Origin: Methylotenera sp. RIFCSPLOWO2_02_FULL_45_14 | GTDB lineage: Bacteria > Pseudomonadota > Gammaproteobacteria > Burkholderiales > Methylophilaceae | Direction: 5' to 3' | Assembly: GCA_001803395.1 (NCBI GenBank) | Contig: MHBU01000018.1 | Location: 20,648-74,737, forward strand | Length of the DNA: 54,090 bases | Part shown: positions 19,566 through 27,968 of the stretch, one piece after another | Position numbering within the stretch: the first letter of the stretch is position 1 | Layout: every line of letters starts with the position of its first letter | Translations under genes and position numbers: made by a program | Notes under the pieces: generated by a model | The model's input: only the letters and a program-made list of their open reading frames with translations | Database searches by the model: none | Told to the model about the DNA's origin: nothing

Positions 19566-21166
19566 AGCAAGGGTTGCAGCTTAAATTCTCGCAAAATCTA
19601 TCGTTGACGCCACAGTTGCAACAGGCGATACGCTTGTTGCAACTTTCGACATTGGAGTTAAATCAAGAAATTGATGTGCTCATGCAAACCAATCCACTGC
19701 TAGAAAGAGGGGATGACAATGAGGATGAATACGGCAACCCTACTGAGGTTGCCAGCGAGGATGCCTCACTAACAGTGGCTAGTAGTTCAGTAGAAGCGGT
19801 ACAGGAAGATAGCAAAACACAAGAAGATGAGACTGTTGATCGTGAGTTTTCAGCGGATGACTTTGAATTTAATGCAACGGAGTTAGGTGCATCAGCGTTA
19901 AATATATCAGAGCCAAGCCAGCTTGCCGAAACTCCAGCATATGAAGCAAGTACGGAGTTTTCTGATACATTTTCAGCTGAATTTAATGATGAATTTGACG
20001 AGTTTTCAAATGGCAGTCGCTGGGATGAAAACACTGCGCCAGCTGATGACGATAGCGATTATAAGCCACAAGAAACTTTGCAAATTAGCTTGCGTGAACA
20101 TTTGTTATCACAATTAAAGCTGATGCCGTTATCCGCGCGCGATCAATCCCTCACTATGTTACTTGTGGATAGCATCAATGAAGACGGCTATTTAGAAGAG
20201 TCGCTCGAAGCGCTTGCCGAGCAAATGCCAGTAGAGCTTGAAATTGATGCGCTAGAGTTACAAACTGCCTTGCATCATGTGCAGCACTTGGATCCATTAG
20301 GGGTAGGTGCGCGTAGCTTAAGTGAGTGCTTGCTATTGCAGTTGCAGGCACTACCTGAAGAAACACCGCATTTAGCATTGGCTAAATTGGTGGCGAAACA
20401 ATACTTGCCAGCGCTAGGTGCGCGTGATTTTGCAAAGCTGCGTAAAGAGTTAGGGTGTGATGAGCCTATACTTAAACAAGTGCAACAGCTGATTACCAGC
20501 TTGAATCCAAGGCCTGGCAGCGCATTTACGCTAATAGGCTCTGAGCATTATATTCAGCATGAGGTGATTGTTAAAAAGGTCAAAGGTATTTGGATTGCCA
20601 GCCTGAATGATAGTGTGATTCCTAAACTTAAAATCAACCAATTGTATGCGGGCATTTTAAAGCGTAATCGTGATAGCTCTAGCCAGTACTTGCAAAGCCA
20701 AATGCAAGAAGCCAAATGGATGATTAAAAACATCCAGCAACGATTTTCAACGATTTTGCGTGTGTCACAAGCCATTGTTGACCGCCAACGTAACTTTCTA
20801 GAATATGGCGAAGTGGCAATGCGTCCATTGGTGCTGCGCGAAATTGCGGATGAGCTTGGTTTGCATGAATCTACCATTTCGCGGGTGACAACCAGTAAGT
20901 ATATGCTCACTCCGCGCGGCTTATTTGAACTTAAATACTTTTTTGGTAGTTCAGTAGCAACCGATAGCGGCGGCACTTGTTCGGCCACGGCGATACGCGC
21001 CCTGATCAAGCAATTGGTAGAGCAGGAGAATCCTAAAAAGCCGTATTCAGATAATCAAATTACAGCTTTGCTAGCTAAGCAAGGCATTGTGGTGGCACGG
21101 CGTACCATTGCAAAATATCGAGAGTCCCTGAATATAGCACCTGCAAGTTTAAGAAAATCGCTTTAA
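19562..21166 (+). CDS. rpoN: RNA polymerase sigma54 factor
   Basis: Directs RNA polymerase to -24/-12 promoters. It has 534 residues, somewhat long because region II is an extended acidic stretch (about residues 50-160, rich in Asp, Glu and Ser). Region I is [19 protein letters not shown] with the Gln-rich activator-contact sequence. The core-binding domain, the helix-turn-helix [16 protein letters not shown]-type region ([19 protein letters not shown]) and the RpoN box [10 protein letters not shown] are intact. The last 51 codons are repeated with 17 base changes at 22873-23025, across an insert, so the present 3' end may be a recombinant allele. Confidence 0.96.
   Translation: MKQGLQLKFSQNLSLTPQLQQAIRLLQLSTLELNQEIDVLMQTNPLLERGDDNEDEYGNPTEVASEDASLTVASSSVEAVQEDSKTQEDETVDREFSADDFEFNATELGASALNISEPSQLAETPAYEASTEFSDTFSAEFNDEFDEFSNGSRWDENTAPADDDSDYKPQETLQISLREHLLSQLKLMPLSARDQSLTMLLVDSINEDGYLEESLEALAEQMPVELEIDALELQTALHHVQHLDPLGVGARSLSECLLLQLQALPEETPHLALAKLVAKQYLPALGARDFAKLRKELGCDEPILKQVQQLITSLNPRPGSAFTLIGSEHYIQHEVIVKKVKGIWIASLNDSVIPKLKINQLYAGILKRNRDSSSQYLQSQMQEAKWMIKNIQQRFSTILRVSQAIVDRQRNFLEYGEVAMRPLVLREIADELGLHESTISRVTTSKYMLTPRGLFELKYFFGSSVATDSGGTCSATAIRALIKQLVEQENPKKPYSDNQITALLAKQGIVVARRTIAKYRESLNIAPASLRKSL
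21014..21166. repeat. Direct repeat copy 1: last 51 codons of rpoN
   Basis: This 153-base segment and 22873-23025 align without gaps at an offset of 1859 bases. I count 17 single-base differences; 16 leave the protein unchanged (counting the stop TAA/TAG) and one changes Ala (GCT) to Asp (GAT). Such a silent-biased pattern fits two alleles that diverged while both were functional. Confidence 0.95.
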
Positions 21167-21429
21167 AAACTGCCGCGCGAAAATATAGCAAGAGGATTAA
21201 AAAAATAATTTTGCTCGTGCTACAGTAGTTGCCGGTTCGGGGAATGGAAACCGACTTTGTATATTAAAGCCGCATTCAATGCTAAATTTTAGGTAGTGCA
21301 AAATAATAATGTAATGATTTTATTTGATATTTTAATTGGTGATTTTGAATGGCATTCATTTTTGACGCATTTAAAGCCGTTAAATAGGATGTCTACTTTA
21401 TGTTGCCATTCATAAAGACAAGGATAAAT
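21167..21429. other. AT-rich non-coding left end of the rpoN insert
   Basis: 263 bases with low GC. A weak hairpin CGGTT...AACCG lies near 21234-21252. No terminator for rpoN with a clear T-tract is seen, and no integrase or attachment site. Confidence 0.4.
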
Positions 21430-21786
21430 ATGGAGACTGCAAACCACTACGGCAATATGCGTTTCGCAATGTTTACCGTTTTCACTGTAATAGTCGGTGC
21501 ATTGATGGCTTTCCCATTCTCTGCGGAACATAAAATTTTTATTGATAATGAACGCAACCGCTTATTCCTAAGTGCGGTTGGCTTTACTCTTTCAGTTCTA
21601 TTTGGACTATCGCAGCACAGAATTTCATGTCTAGTTATTTTTTATCAAGAAGCTGCGTTTAATGAAACAAACTTCAAAAAACCCGATGGCCATAAGTGCT
21701 GGAAATATATTGCCCAACTCACAATGCTTTCGCCATATTTTTTCTCTGCATTATTTTGGTTAATTTTTGCTTTTGGTGGGGTTTAA
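21430..21786 (+). CDS. Hypothetical membrane protein, insert gene 1
   Basis: 118 residues from the ATG at 21430, which has AAGGA (21420-21424) five bases upstream; an upstream ATG at 21400 is less likely. Three hydrophobic segments are visible: MFTVFTVIVGALMAFPF (about 12-28), FLSAVGFTLSVLFGL (about 45-60) and MLSPYFFSALFWLIFAF near the C-terminus. The loop between the second and third contains several aromatic and charged residues. I do not recognise the family. It lies in AT-rich DNA between two copies of the rpoN 3' end, so it was probably acquired. Confidence 0.7.
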   Translation: METANHYGNMRFAMFTVFTVIVGALMAFPFSAEHKIFIDNERNRLFLSAVGFTLSVLFGLSQHRISCLVIFYQEAAFNETNFKKPDGHKCWKYIAQLTMLSPYFFSALFWLIFAFGGV

Positions 21787-21855
21787 TTTAGCTAACTCAT
21801 TCATTCAAGTGGGATGCCTAATGGTGAGGCTACTGAAAAAATCTTTACAAGCGCT

Positions 21856-21884
21856 ATTACATATTAGCAACTCATTTGTATAAT
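21856..21884 (+). promoter_or_regulatory. Candidate sigma70 promoter for insert gene 2
   Basis: TATAAT (21879-21884) is a perfect -10 box, with ATTACA (21856-21861) as -35 at a 17-base spacing. A transcript would begin near 21891, just before the strong AAGGAG of the next gene. It suggests the insert carries its own promoter. Confidence 0.5.
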
Positions 21885-21911
21885 ACCCATAAGTTATCAA
21901 GGAGAATGTAT

Positions 21912-22286
21912 ATGGAAATTCTTGGGTATGTTGGTTTCTCAATATTAATTTTTTTGGCATTCACTTGGACAATTGGTGTCCGTGTGCAACTTGCTGCTGG
22001 TGTTCCTACAATATTCGGAGCCTTATTTTTTCTGATAGCAGCATTTGTTCTTTTTGTTTCAGGTTTGAATAAACTTCATTCACTTTGGATTGTTCTAACA
22101 GGCTTCTGCCTTATATTTTTTATTAATCTGCTTTCTATATATGCTCCATTTGTTTACGGTATATTTCAGTTAATTGCCAGTGTATTTGCTGATATTGTGA
22201 GGGTTGGAATACCTGAAGAGAAAATTAGGGCAGCGCAAGATGCTGATGCGAGGGCTGCCATAGAGCGGTGGAGAGAAAAGCAATAA
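21912..22286 (+). CDS. Hypothetical membrane protein, insert gene 2
   Basis: 124 residues from the ATG at 21912, chosen because AAGGAG (21899-21904) lies seven bases upstream; the ATG at 21906 is too close to it. Three hydrophobic segments are visible (about 5-20, 28-50 and 55-90, the last possibly two helices), followed by a charged C-terminal helix with PEEKIRAAQDADARAAIERW, probably cytoplasmic. I do not recognise the family. A candidate promoter sits directly upstream, and the third gene starts 20 bases after the stop, so the two probably form one transcript. Confidence 0.7.
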   Translation: MEILGYVGFSILIFLAFTWTIGVRVQLAAGVPTIFGALFFLIAAFVLFVSGLNKLHSLWIVLTGFCLIFFINLLSIYAPFVYGIFQLIASVFADIVRVGIPEEKIRAAQDADARAAIERWREKQ

Positions 22287-22306
22287 TCTAAAAAAAGGTT
22301 GTTATT

Positions 22307-22744
22307 ATGCTGGATATCGTTTTTGTTGTTCTTTTTGCATCGTATTTTATAGTCGCAGCTAAAGTAGAGCAGTGGAATACCATTTCGATACTTGGGTTCA
22401 AATCATATACCCCTGAAGGGTTTTTGAGGGCACCTAAAGTTTATATGCTTGTTAGTGCTTTTCTATTTTCTATTTTATTTGTATTTTCGTTTTTCACTGA
22501 AAATATACCCTTATATATCAGTCTGTTTCTAGTTGTGATTGGATGGGGTGTTGTGCAAATCGTTGGAAGAAAACAAGCATTCAACAACTATCGAGAAGTT
22601 CATGCAGATTTGTATGCATCAGGCGGTCAATTCTTAGATGCCCCTTATAATCAAGAGGAATTAGCTGAATTAGCAGTTGAATCCAGAATTACGGATAAGG
22701 AGCTCCATGCCAAACTAATTAAATTTAGAAAATGGGGAATGTAA
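22307..22744 (+). CDS. Hypothetical membrane protein, insert gene 3
   Basis: 145 residues with a modest AAAAGG upstream of the ATG. The first segment (IVFVVLFASYFIVAA, residues 4-18) is followed by a polar stretch of about 30 residues. Two adjacent helices come next (VYMLVSAFLFSILFVFSFF and YISLFLVVIGWGVVQIV). The last 55 residues are soluble and charged (NNYREVHADLYASGG, ELAELAVESRITDKEL). I do not recognise the family. It is the last gene before the rpoN remnant. Confidence 0.68.
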   Translation: MLDIVFVVLFASYFIVAAKVEQWNTISILGFKSYTPEGFLRAPKVYMLVSAFLFSILFVFSFFTENIPLYISLFLVVIGWGVVQIVGRKQAFNNYREVHADLYASGGQFLDAPYNQEELAELAVESRITDKELHAKLIKFRKWGM

Positions 22745-23183
22745 TCTTGTGTTAAGTCATCAATTAAGGCTGTTGAGCTAAATAAGGTGGATAATTTGTT
22801 GTTTATTGTGGGTAAGGAAATATTTTTTCGAATTGGCAGGTTCCGCCCACGCTATAAAGCTGATTAAAAAAACTGGTCGAGCAGGAGAATCCTAAAAAGC
22901 CGTATTCAGATAATCAAATTACAGATTTGCTGGCTAAGCAAGGCATCGTGGTGGCACGCCGCACCATTGCAAAATATCGAGAATCACTTAATATCGCGCC
23001 AGCAAGTTTAAGAAAGTCACTCTAGGGTATTTTTAAGCATCAAGCTTTAATAAAGCCCGCAAAAATTTCTCGTTTTCCTTAGCACAGAGGCGATTTAACG
23101 TAGTAAACTGAAACTGTTCGACAAGCTTTGAATTTTAGCAATTTGATTAAAACTTGAAGAATACTTAACAAAAGGAGCAAGTC
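22745..23183. other. Intergenic region between insert gene 3 and hpf, with rpoN remnant
   Basis: 439 bases. The first ~95 hold nothing I can name. From about 22838 a weakly similar, indel-bearing stretch leads into the clean rpoN 3' copy (22873-23025). The remaining ~158 bases are the likely original rpoN-hpf spacer and should contain the hpf promoter; no strong -35/-10 pair was found by eye. Confidence 0.6.
22873..23025 (+). pseudogene. Second copy of the rpoN 3' end (51 codons incl. stop)
   Basis: This encodes the end of sigma54 including the complete RpoN box ([16 protein letters not shown]) and ends in TAG. No start codon or upstream domain exists. A run of seven A residues just before it breaks the frame relative to rpoN, and similarity fades upstream of about 22838. 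It sits where the resident rpoN end should be, next to hpf. It is therefore probably the displaced original 3' end, though the reverse origin cannot be excluded. Confidence 0.9.
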
Positions 23184-23510
23184 ATGAATTTACAATTAAC
23201 TGGCCATCATTTAGAAGTAACCCCTGCTTTGCGCGACTATGTCACAAGCAAATTAGCTCGAATTAGCAACCACTTTGACCATGTAATCGATGTCAAAGTG
23301 ACACTGAGTGTTGAAAAGCTCGCCCAAAAGGTTGAAGCAACACTGCACGTGCCTGGTAATGACTTACACGCTGAATGCCAAGATGAAAATATGTACAGCG
23401 CGATTGATATGTTGACCGACAAACTTGACCGTCAAGTGGTGAAACACAAAGAAAAAAATGCAGACCATCACAAAACAAATGGCGCAGTTAAACATCAGCA
23501 AGTTGATTAA
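23184..23510 (+). CDS. hpf: Ribosome hibernation-promoting factor, short form
   Basis: Binds the 30S decoding region and promotes inactive 100S ribosomes in stationary phase. It has 108 residues, the short form with no C-terminal dimerisation domain. The N-terminus MNLQLTGHHLEVTPALRDYV and the Asp/His-rich middle match the family, followed by a basic His/Lys tail. AAAGGAG upstream of the ATG is a strong ribosome binding site. Position next to rpoN is conserved in proteobacteria, which marks the rpoN insert as the odd element here. Confidence 0.95.
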   Translation: MNLQLTGHHLEVTPALRDYVTSKLARISNHFDHVIDVKVTLSVEKLAQKVEATLHVPGNDLHAECQDENMYSAIDMLTDKLDRQVVKHKEKNADHHKTNGAVKHQQVD

Positions 23511-23543
23511 AAAATAATTTTATCTAGTAATTTTTCTCAAACT

Positions 23544-24488
23544 ATGGCTCAAATCAACGTCGCTGAGCTATTCAAACAAACCCGCCGTAAGCTCAAACTG
23601 AGTTGGGTAGCAGGGCTTAACGGCGGGTCTAATACCCTCACTAGCGAAACGGTCACCAAACCTTCTTTGGCACTCATCGGGCATCTCAATTTTGTACACC
23701 CTAACCGTGTACAAGTGCTGGGTTGTGCCGAAATGGATTATTTACGTAGCTTGCCATCAGGCGATGCAGTACGTGCGATAGAAAATTTATATTCTACTGA
23801 CTTGGCCGCTGTGATTGTAGCTAATGGTGAAAAAGTACCTGAATCACTCTCGATCGCTGCTGACAGCCATGCTGCGCCATTGTTTACTTCGACGCTGCGT
23901 AGCCCTGAGTTAATGGATATTCTAAGCCATTTTTTGGCGCAAGCCGTGGCAGACTCCGCAACCTTGCATGGTGTTTTTATGGAAGTGCAGGGTTTTGGCG
24001 CATTGATTAAAGGTGAAGCCGCCATTGGTAAAAGTGAGCTTGCATTAGAGCTTATTTCACGCGGACACCGACTGATTGCTGATGACATTGTTGATTTTTA
24101 CCGAACCTCTCCCGAGCGCGTTGAAGGCCGTTGCCCGCCGTTGCTGCAAGATTTTTTAGAAGTGCGTGGTTTAGGCATTTTAAATATCCGAGCGTTATTT
24201 GGTGATAATTCAGTCAAACCCACCAAACCGCTGGACCTGATTATTCAGCTGGAAATGGCAGATAAGCTGGCACCACAACTGCTCGATAGACTCAATATTA
24301 AAATGCAACATGAGGAAGTGCTAGGGGTAAAGGTGTCTAAAGTGCATATCCCCATTGCCGCAGGCCGCAATATTGCGGTGTTGGTTGAAGTGGCGATTCG
24401 CAACCACATGTTATTATTGCGTGGAATCAATGCCACCAGGCAATTTACGCAGCGCCAGCAGCGCGAGATGAAAAAGAACAGAATTTAA
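23544..24488 (+). CDS. hprK: HPr kinase/phosphorylase
   Basis: Phosphorylates HPr on Ser46 and reverses the reaction according to ATP, phosphate and pyrophosphate. It has 314 residues. The P-loop reads GEAAIGKSELALEL; its fourth residue is Ala where Gly is usual, but the essential GKS is kept. The HPrK signature LEVRGLGILNI is present, and ISRGHRLIADDIVD carries the catalytic Asp pair. rapZ follows eight bases after the stop. ptsN, often found between hpf and hprK in betaproteobacteria, is absent here. Confidence 0.95.
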   Translation: MAQINVAELFKQTRRKLKLSWVAGLNGGSNTLTSETVTKPSLALIGHLNFVHPNRVQVLGCAEMDYLRSLPSGDAVRAIENLYSTDLAAVIVANGEKVPESLSIAADSHAAPLFTSTLRSPELMDILSHFLAQAVADSATLHGVFMEVQGFGALIKGEAAIGKSELALELISRGHRLIADDIVDFYRTSPERVEGRCPPLLQDFLEVRGLGILNIRALFGDNSVKPTKPLDLIIQLEMADKLAPQLLDRLNIKMQHEEVLGVKVSKVHIPIAAGRNIAVLVEVAIRNHMLLLRGINATRQFTQRQQREMKKNRI

Positions 24489-24496
24489 ATATCAAG

Positions 24497-25363
24497 ATGA
24501 AACAATTGGTGATTGTCACAGGCCTTTCTGGCTCAGGTAAGAGTATTGCGTTACGGGCGCTTGAAGATAGCGGCTATTATTGTATTGATAATTTACCTGC
24601 CACGATGTTGCCGCAAATTGCCGATCACTTGCAATCAAAAAGTGAGTATTCCGCGCATTTGAATACCGAGAACCATGATCGTGTGGCAATTAGTATTGAT
24701 AGCCGCACGGCTGCAATTGAGACCTTGCCAGCACATATTGAGCATCTAAAATCGCAACACATTGATACGCAAGTGTTGTTTCTGGAATCTAACGTTGAAA
24801 CTTTGGTGAAAAGATTTAGTGAAACGCGACGCAAACACCCTTTAAGTAAAGACTCAACCACACTTGCTGAAAGCATTGCCTCTGAGCGTGAGCTGTTAAG
24901 CGGTTTAGGCAGTTTGGGACACGTGATTGATACTAGCCACCTCAGCGCCAACACCTTGCGTGGCTGGGTAAAAGACGTGGTTTCAAGCGAGCATGCAGGC
25001 TTGACGCTGTTATTTACATCATTTGGTTTTAAGCATGGCATCCCGCTCGATGCCGACTTTGTATTTGATGTACGCTGCTTGCCAAACCCGCATTATGATC
25101 CACTGTTACGTGACCTCACAGGGCGAGATGCGCCAGTACAGGCTTTTTTACAGGATCATGCAACAGTCAATGAAATGCTTACGGATATTCGTCATTATGT
25201 AGAAAAATGGCTACCTTGCTTTGTGATTGATAACCGTAGTTATTTAACGGTAGCCATTGGCTGTACGGGTGGGCAACATCGTTCGGTCTATTTTGTGGAG
25301 CAACTAAGTCAACACTTTAGACCGAAACAAAAAGTATTGACTCGACACCGAGAATTAAAATAA
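24497..25363 (+). CDS. rapZ: RNase adapter protein RapZ
   Basis: P-loop protein that in E. coli binds the GlmZ small RNA for RNase E and so tunes glucosamine-6-phosphate synthase. It has 288 residues. Walker A GLSGSGKSIALRALED is at the N-terminus and the C-terminal domain holds FDVRCLPNPHYDP, TVAIGCTGGQHRSVYF and a basic end RPKQKVLTRHRELK. Whether a GlmZ-like RNA exists in this organism cannot be told here. It is part of the hprK-rapZ-PTS run. Confidence 0.95.
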   Translation: MKQLVIVTGLSGSGKSIALRALEDSGYYCIDNLPATMLPQIADHLQSKSEYSAHLNTENHDRVAISIDSRTAAIETLPAHIEHLKSQHIDTQVLFLESNVETLVKRFSETRRKHPLSKDSTTLAESIASERELLSGLGSLGHVIDTSHLSANTLRGWVKDVVSSEHAGLTLLFTSFGFKHGIPLDADFVFDVRCLPNPHYDPLLRDLTGRDAPVQAFLQDHATVNEMLTDIRHYVEKWLPCFVIDNRSYLTVAIGCTGGQHRSVYFVEQLSQHFRPKQKVLTRHRELK

Positions 25364-25429
25364 TAGCAATATCCCAACACTTGTAACAGGTATTCAACTA
25401 GCACTTAAGTTTTTAAAGTAGAGAAGATA

Positions 25430-25840
25430 ATGATCGGTATTTTAATCATCGCACACGGCAGTTTAGGAGAAAGCTTGATGAACTGCGCAAAACATGTGAT
25501 AGGCAATACGCCTAAGCAAGTGGCTTTTATTGGCGTGAATACCCAAGATGACCCCTGCATTTTGCTGCCCAAAGTACAAGCCTTGGTTGCCGAGCTTAAT
25601 AGCGGTGAAGGCGTTTTAGTGCTTTCAGACATGTATGGCGCAACGCCTTGCAATATTGTTAGTAAGTTATTAAAACCAGGTGTGATAGAAGGTGTTGCCG
25701 GCGTGAATATGCCCATGATAGTGCGCACCATGACGTATCGGCATGAATCGCTGTTGGCATTGGTAGAAAAAGCCGTGAGTGGTGGGCGTGAAGGTGTGGT
25801 GCATTTCGACCAAGAACATTGCGACAGGTATGAGGCGTAA
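25430..25840 (+). CDS. PTS IIA component, mannose family (regulatory)
   Basis: 136 residues, a single EIIA-Man domain. The expected phosphorylated histidine is His9 in IIAHGSLGESL. DMYGATPCNIVSK and VAGVNMPMIVR match the family. No IIB, IIC or IID partner is encoded nearby, so it probably accepts phosphate from HPr for regulation and not for sugar import. HPr follows 61 bases later, across a tandem repeat. Confidence 0.92.
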   Translation: MIGILIIAHGSLGESLMNCAKHVIGNTPKQVAFIGVNTQDDPCILLPKVQALVAELNSGEGVLVLSDMYGATPCNIVSKLLKPGVIEGVAGVNMPMIVRTMTYRHESLLALVEKAVSGGREGVVHFDQEHCDRYEA

Positions 25841-25862
25841 AACGTGATACGGTTGTCAGTTC

Positions 25863-25905
25863 AATGACTGGGTTAAATATAAATGACTGGGTTAAATCTA
25901 AATGA
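25863..25905. repeat. Tandem 19-base repeat ending at the HPr start codon
   Basis: AATGACTGGGTTAAATATA (25863-25881) is followed by the same 19 bases with one change (25882-25900), then AATGA. Each unit begins with AATG, so ATG codons stand at 25864, 25883 and 25902, one in each frame; the third starts HPr. The first opens a 13-codon frame whose TGA (25903-25905) overlaps the HPr ATG; the second opens an 8-codon frame ending at 25909. Confidence 0.9.
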
Positions 25906-26171
25906 TTAGCAAAGAGCTAGAAATCATCAATAAATTGGGGCTACATGCGCGTGCCTCCACCAAGCTTACGCAAACGGCTAGTAAGTTTTCTAGTGAGATA
26001 TGGATCGCACGTAATGATCGCCGTGTGAACGCTAAAAGCATTATGGGTGTGATGATGTTGGCGGCGGCTAAAGGCGCTGTTGTCACTTTAGAGGCTAACG
26101 GGGAAGATGAAGTAGCTGCGATTGATGCCTTAACTGCGTTGATTGAAGATTACTTTGGCGAAGGCGAGTGA
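25902..26171 (+). CDS. ptsH: Phosphocarrier protein HPr
   Basis: Carries phosphate from EI (on His15, GLHARAS) to IIA; also the substrate of HprK at Ser46 (NAKSIMGVMML). It has 89 residues. Both sites are intact, which agrees with the hprK gene 1.4 kb upstream. The ATG has no clear Shine-Dalgarno sequence and is overlapped by the stop of a tiny upstream frame, so coupled initiation is possible. Confidence 0.95.
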   Translation: MISKELEIINKLGLHARASTKLTQTASKFSSEIWIARNDRRVNAKSIMGVMMLAAAKGAVVTLEANGEDEVAAIDALTALIEDYFGEGE

Positions 26172-26194
26172 TTTTTCATGAGCGGAATTAAAAA

Positions 26195-27943
26195 GTGACC
26201 AGCTTTAGCATTCATGGTGTAGGTGTTTCTAGCGGCGTTGCCATTGGGCAAGCGCACTTGGTTTCTAACGCATTGTTAGAAGTAGTGCATTACCAATTGC
26301 CCAAGCATTTAATTGACGATGAAATTAAACGTTTTAGTGACGCAATCGCCACCGTTAAAGCTGATTTGGAGCAAATTAACAGCAGTTTGCGTAAAAATGC
26401 ACCGGCTGAAATAAGTGCATTTATTGGCACGCATTTGATGATGCTAGAAGATAAGTCTTTATCTGAAATACCTAAAGATATTATCAGAAATGAACAATGT
26501 AATGCCGAGTGGGCAATCAAGCTGCAAATGGACGACATTGTTGACCAATTTGAGCAAATTGAAGATGAGTATCTGCGTGAGCGCAAGCAAGATGTCATCC
26601 AAGTGGTTGAACGTATTATCAAGGTATTATTGGGGCACCAGAACCAATTAACTTCAGCGCAGCAAACTAGCGTTCTACATCAGGAACGCAAACTTATTCT
26701 GGTAGCACACGACATTTCACCGGCAGATGCCATTCAATTCAAACAGCATCAGTTTGCCGCATTTATTACCGATGTAGGAGGTGCGACTTCACACACGGCT
26801 ATTCTGGCGCGCAGCCTGAATATCCCATCGATTGTTGCATTACAGCGTGCACGTGATTTAATCAATGATGGTGAGTTGATTATTGTGGATGGTGACTTAG
26901 GCGTTGTCATTGTTAGTCCATCCAAAGAGATTTTGGCGGAATACAAACTGCGCCAAGAACAGTGGGAGCTTGAGCAACAAAAGTTACAGCGCATTAAAAC
27001 CACCAAAGCCATCACGATAGATGGCACGGTCATTGAGTTGTTCGCCAATATTGAAGTGCCTGAAGACGTTGCTGCAGTTAAAGCGGCAGGCGCTACAGGT
27101 ATAGGCTTATATCGTACCGAATTTTTATTTATGAATCGGCGCGACATGCCCGATGAAGAAGAACAGTTTGTCGCCTATAAAACTGTGGCACAAGCCATGA
27201 AGGGCGCGCCAGTCACCATTCGCACCTTGGATTTAGGCGCAGATAAGCAAATGAACCCCGATAGCGTGGTGAATTGTGCTAATCCGGCTTTAGGCTTACG
27301 CGCAATTCGTTTATGTTTATCAGAACCGCAGATTTTTCATACGCAATTGCGCGCTTTATTACGTGCCTCGCATTTTGGCAATGTTAAAATTTTAATTCCT
27401 ATGCTTTGTACGCTGGCAGAGCTGCGCCAAACTAAATTGCTGCTAGAACGCGCAAAACAAAGTTTGCGTAAAGAGAATATTCTATTTGATGAAAATATTG
27501 CGCTGGGTGGCATGATAGAAATCCCTGCAGCCGCCATCAATGCTGAAGCCTTTGCCAATGAATTAGATTTTTTGTCTATAGGCACTAACGATTTAATTCA
27601 ATATACCTTAGCCATAGACCGCACAGATGACGCTGTTGCGCATTTGTATAATCCATTGCATCCATCGGTGCTGAAATTGATTTCCATGACGATTAAAGCT
27701 GGCGCTAAACTAGGTAAGTCAGTTTCGGTATGTGGTGAAATGGCGGGCGATGTAAAACTGACTAAACTCCTTATTGGCATGGGCTTGCGGCAGTTTTCGA
27801 TGCATCCTTCGCATATTCTTAGTATTAAGCAGCAAGTTTTACACAGCCAATTAGTCACGCTGGATGCCCAGGCGCGTAAAATACTTGGGCTAACGGATAT
27901 AGAAAAAATTGAACCACTTGTGGCAAAATTTAATCTCAATTAA
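26195..27943 (+). CDS. ptsI: Phosphoenolpyruvate-protein phosphotransferase (Enzyme I)
   Basis: Takes phosphate from phosphoenolpyruvate and passes it to HPr. It has 582 residues, the usual EI length, beginning at a GTG. The phospho-histidine motif is GGATSHTAILARSLNIPS, the PEP-binding region has GLYRTEFLFMNR and TLDLGADK, and the C-terminal active site has SVCGEMAGD with the catalytic Cys. It completes a PEP-EI-HPr-IIA chain with no permease in the window, which suggests a regulatory phosphorelay. Confidence 0.96.
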   Translation: MTSFSIHGVGVSSGVAIGQAHLVSNALLEVVHYQLPKHLIDDEIKRFSDAIATVKADLEQINSSLRKNAPAEISAFIGTHLMMLEDKSLSEIPKDIIRNEQCNAEWAIKLQMDDIVDQFEQIEDEYLRERKQDVIQVVERIIKVLLGHQNQLTSAQQTSVLHQERKLILVAHDISPADAIQFKQHQFAAFITDVGGATSHTAILARSLNIPSIVALQRARDLINDGELIIVDGDLGVVIVSPSKEILAEYKLRQEQWELEQQKLQRIKTTKAITIDGTVIELFANIEVPEDVAAVKAAGATGIGLYRTEFLFMNRRDMPDEEEQFVAYKTVAQAMKGAPVTIRTLDLGADKQMNPDSVVNCANPALGLRAIRLCLSEPQIFHTQLRALLRASHFGNVKILIPMLCTLAELRQTKLLLERAKQSLRKENILFDENIALGGMIEIPAAAINAEAFANELDFLSIGTNDLIQYTLAIDRTDDAVAHLYNPLHPSVLKLISMTIKAGAKLGKSVSVCGEMAGDVKLTKLLIGMGLRQFSMHPSHILSIKQQVLHSQLVTLDAQARKILGLTDIEKIEPLVAKFNLN

Positions 27944-27968
27944 TTACTTAAATATCGAAAGACTTATC

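Noticed and set aside
21289-21531. 80-codon minus-strand frame at the left of the rpoN insert
   Set aside because: It overlaps insert gene 1, has Cys/His/Tyr-rich random-looking composition and no start signal.
23105-23125. Sequence GTTCGACAAGCTTTGAA resembling the widespread GACAAGCTCAGG repeat
   Set aside because: The match is too short and imperfect to call a repeat copy.
23544-24488. HprK judged inactive because of the altered P-loop
   Set aside because: GEAAIGKS still fits the general GxxxxGK[ST] pattern and the HPrK signature and catalytic residues are intact.
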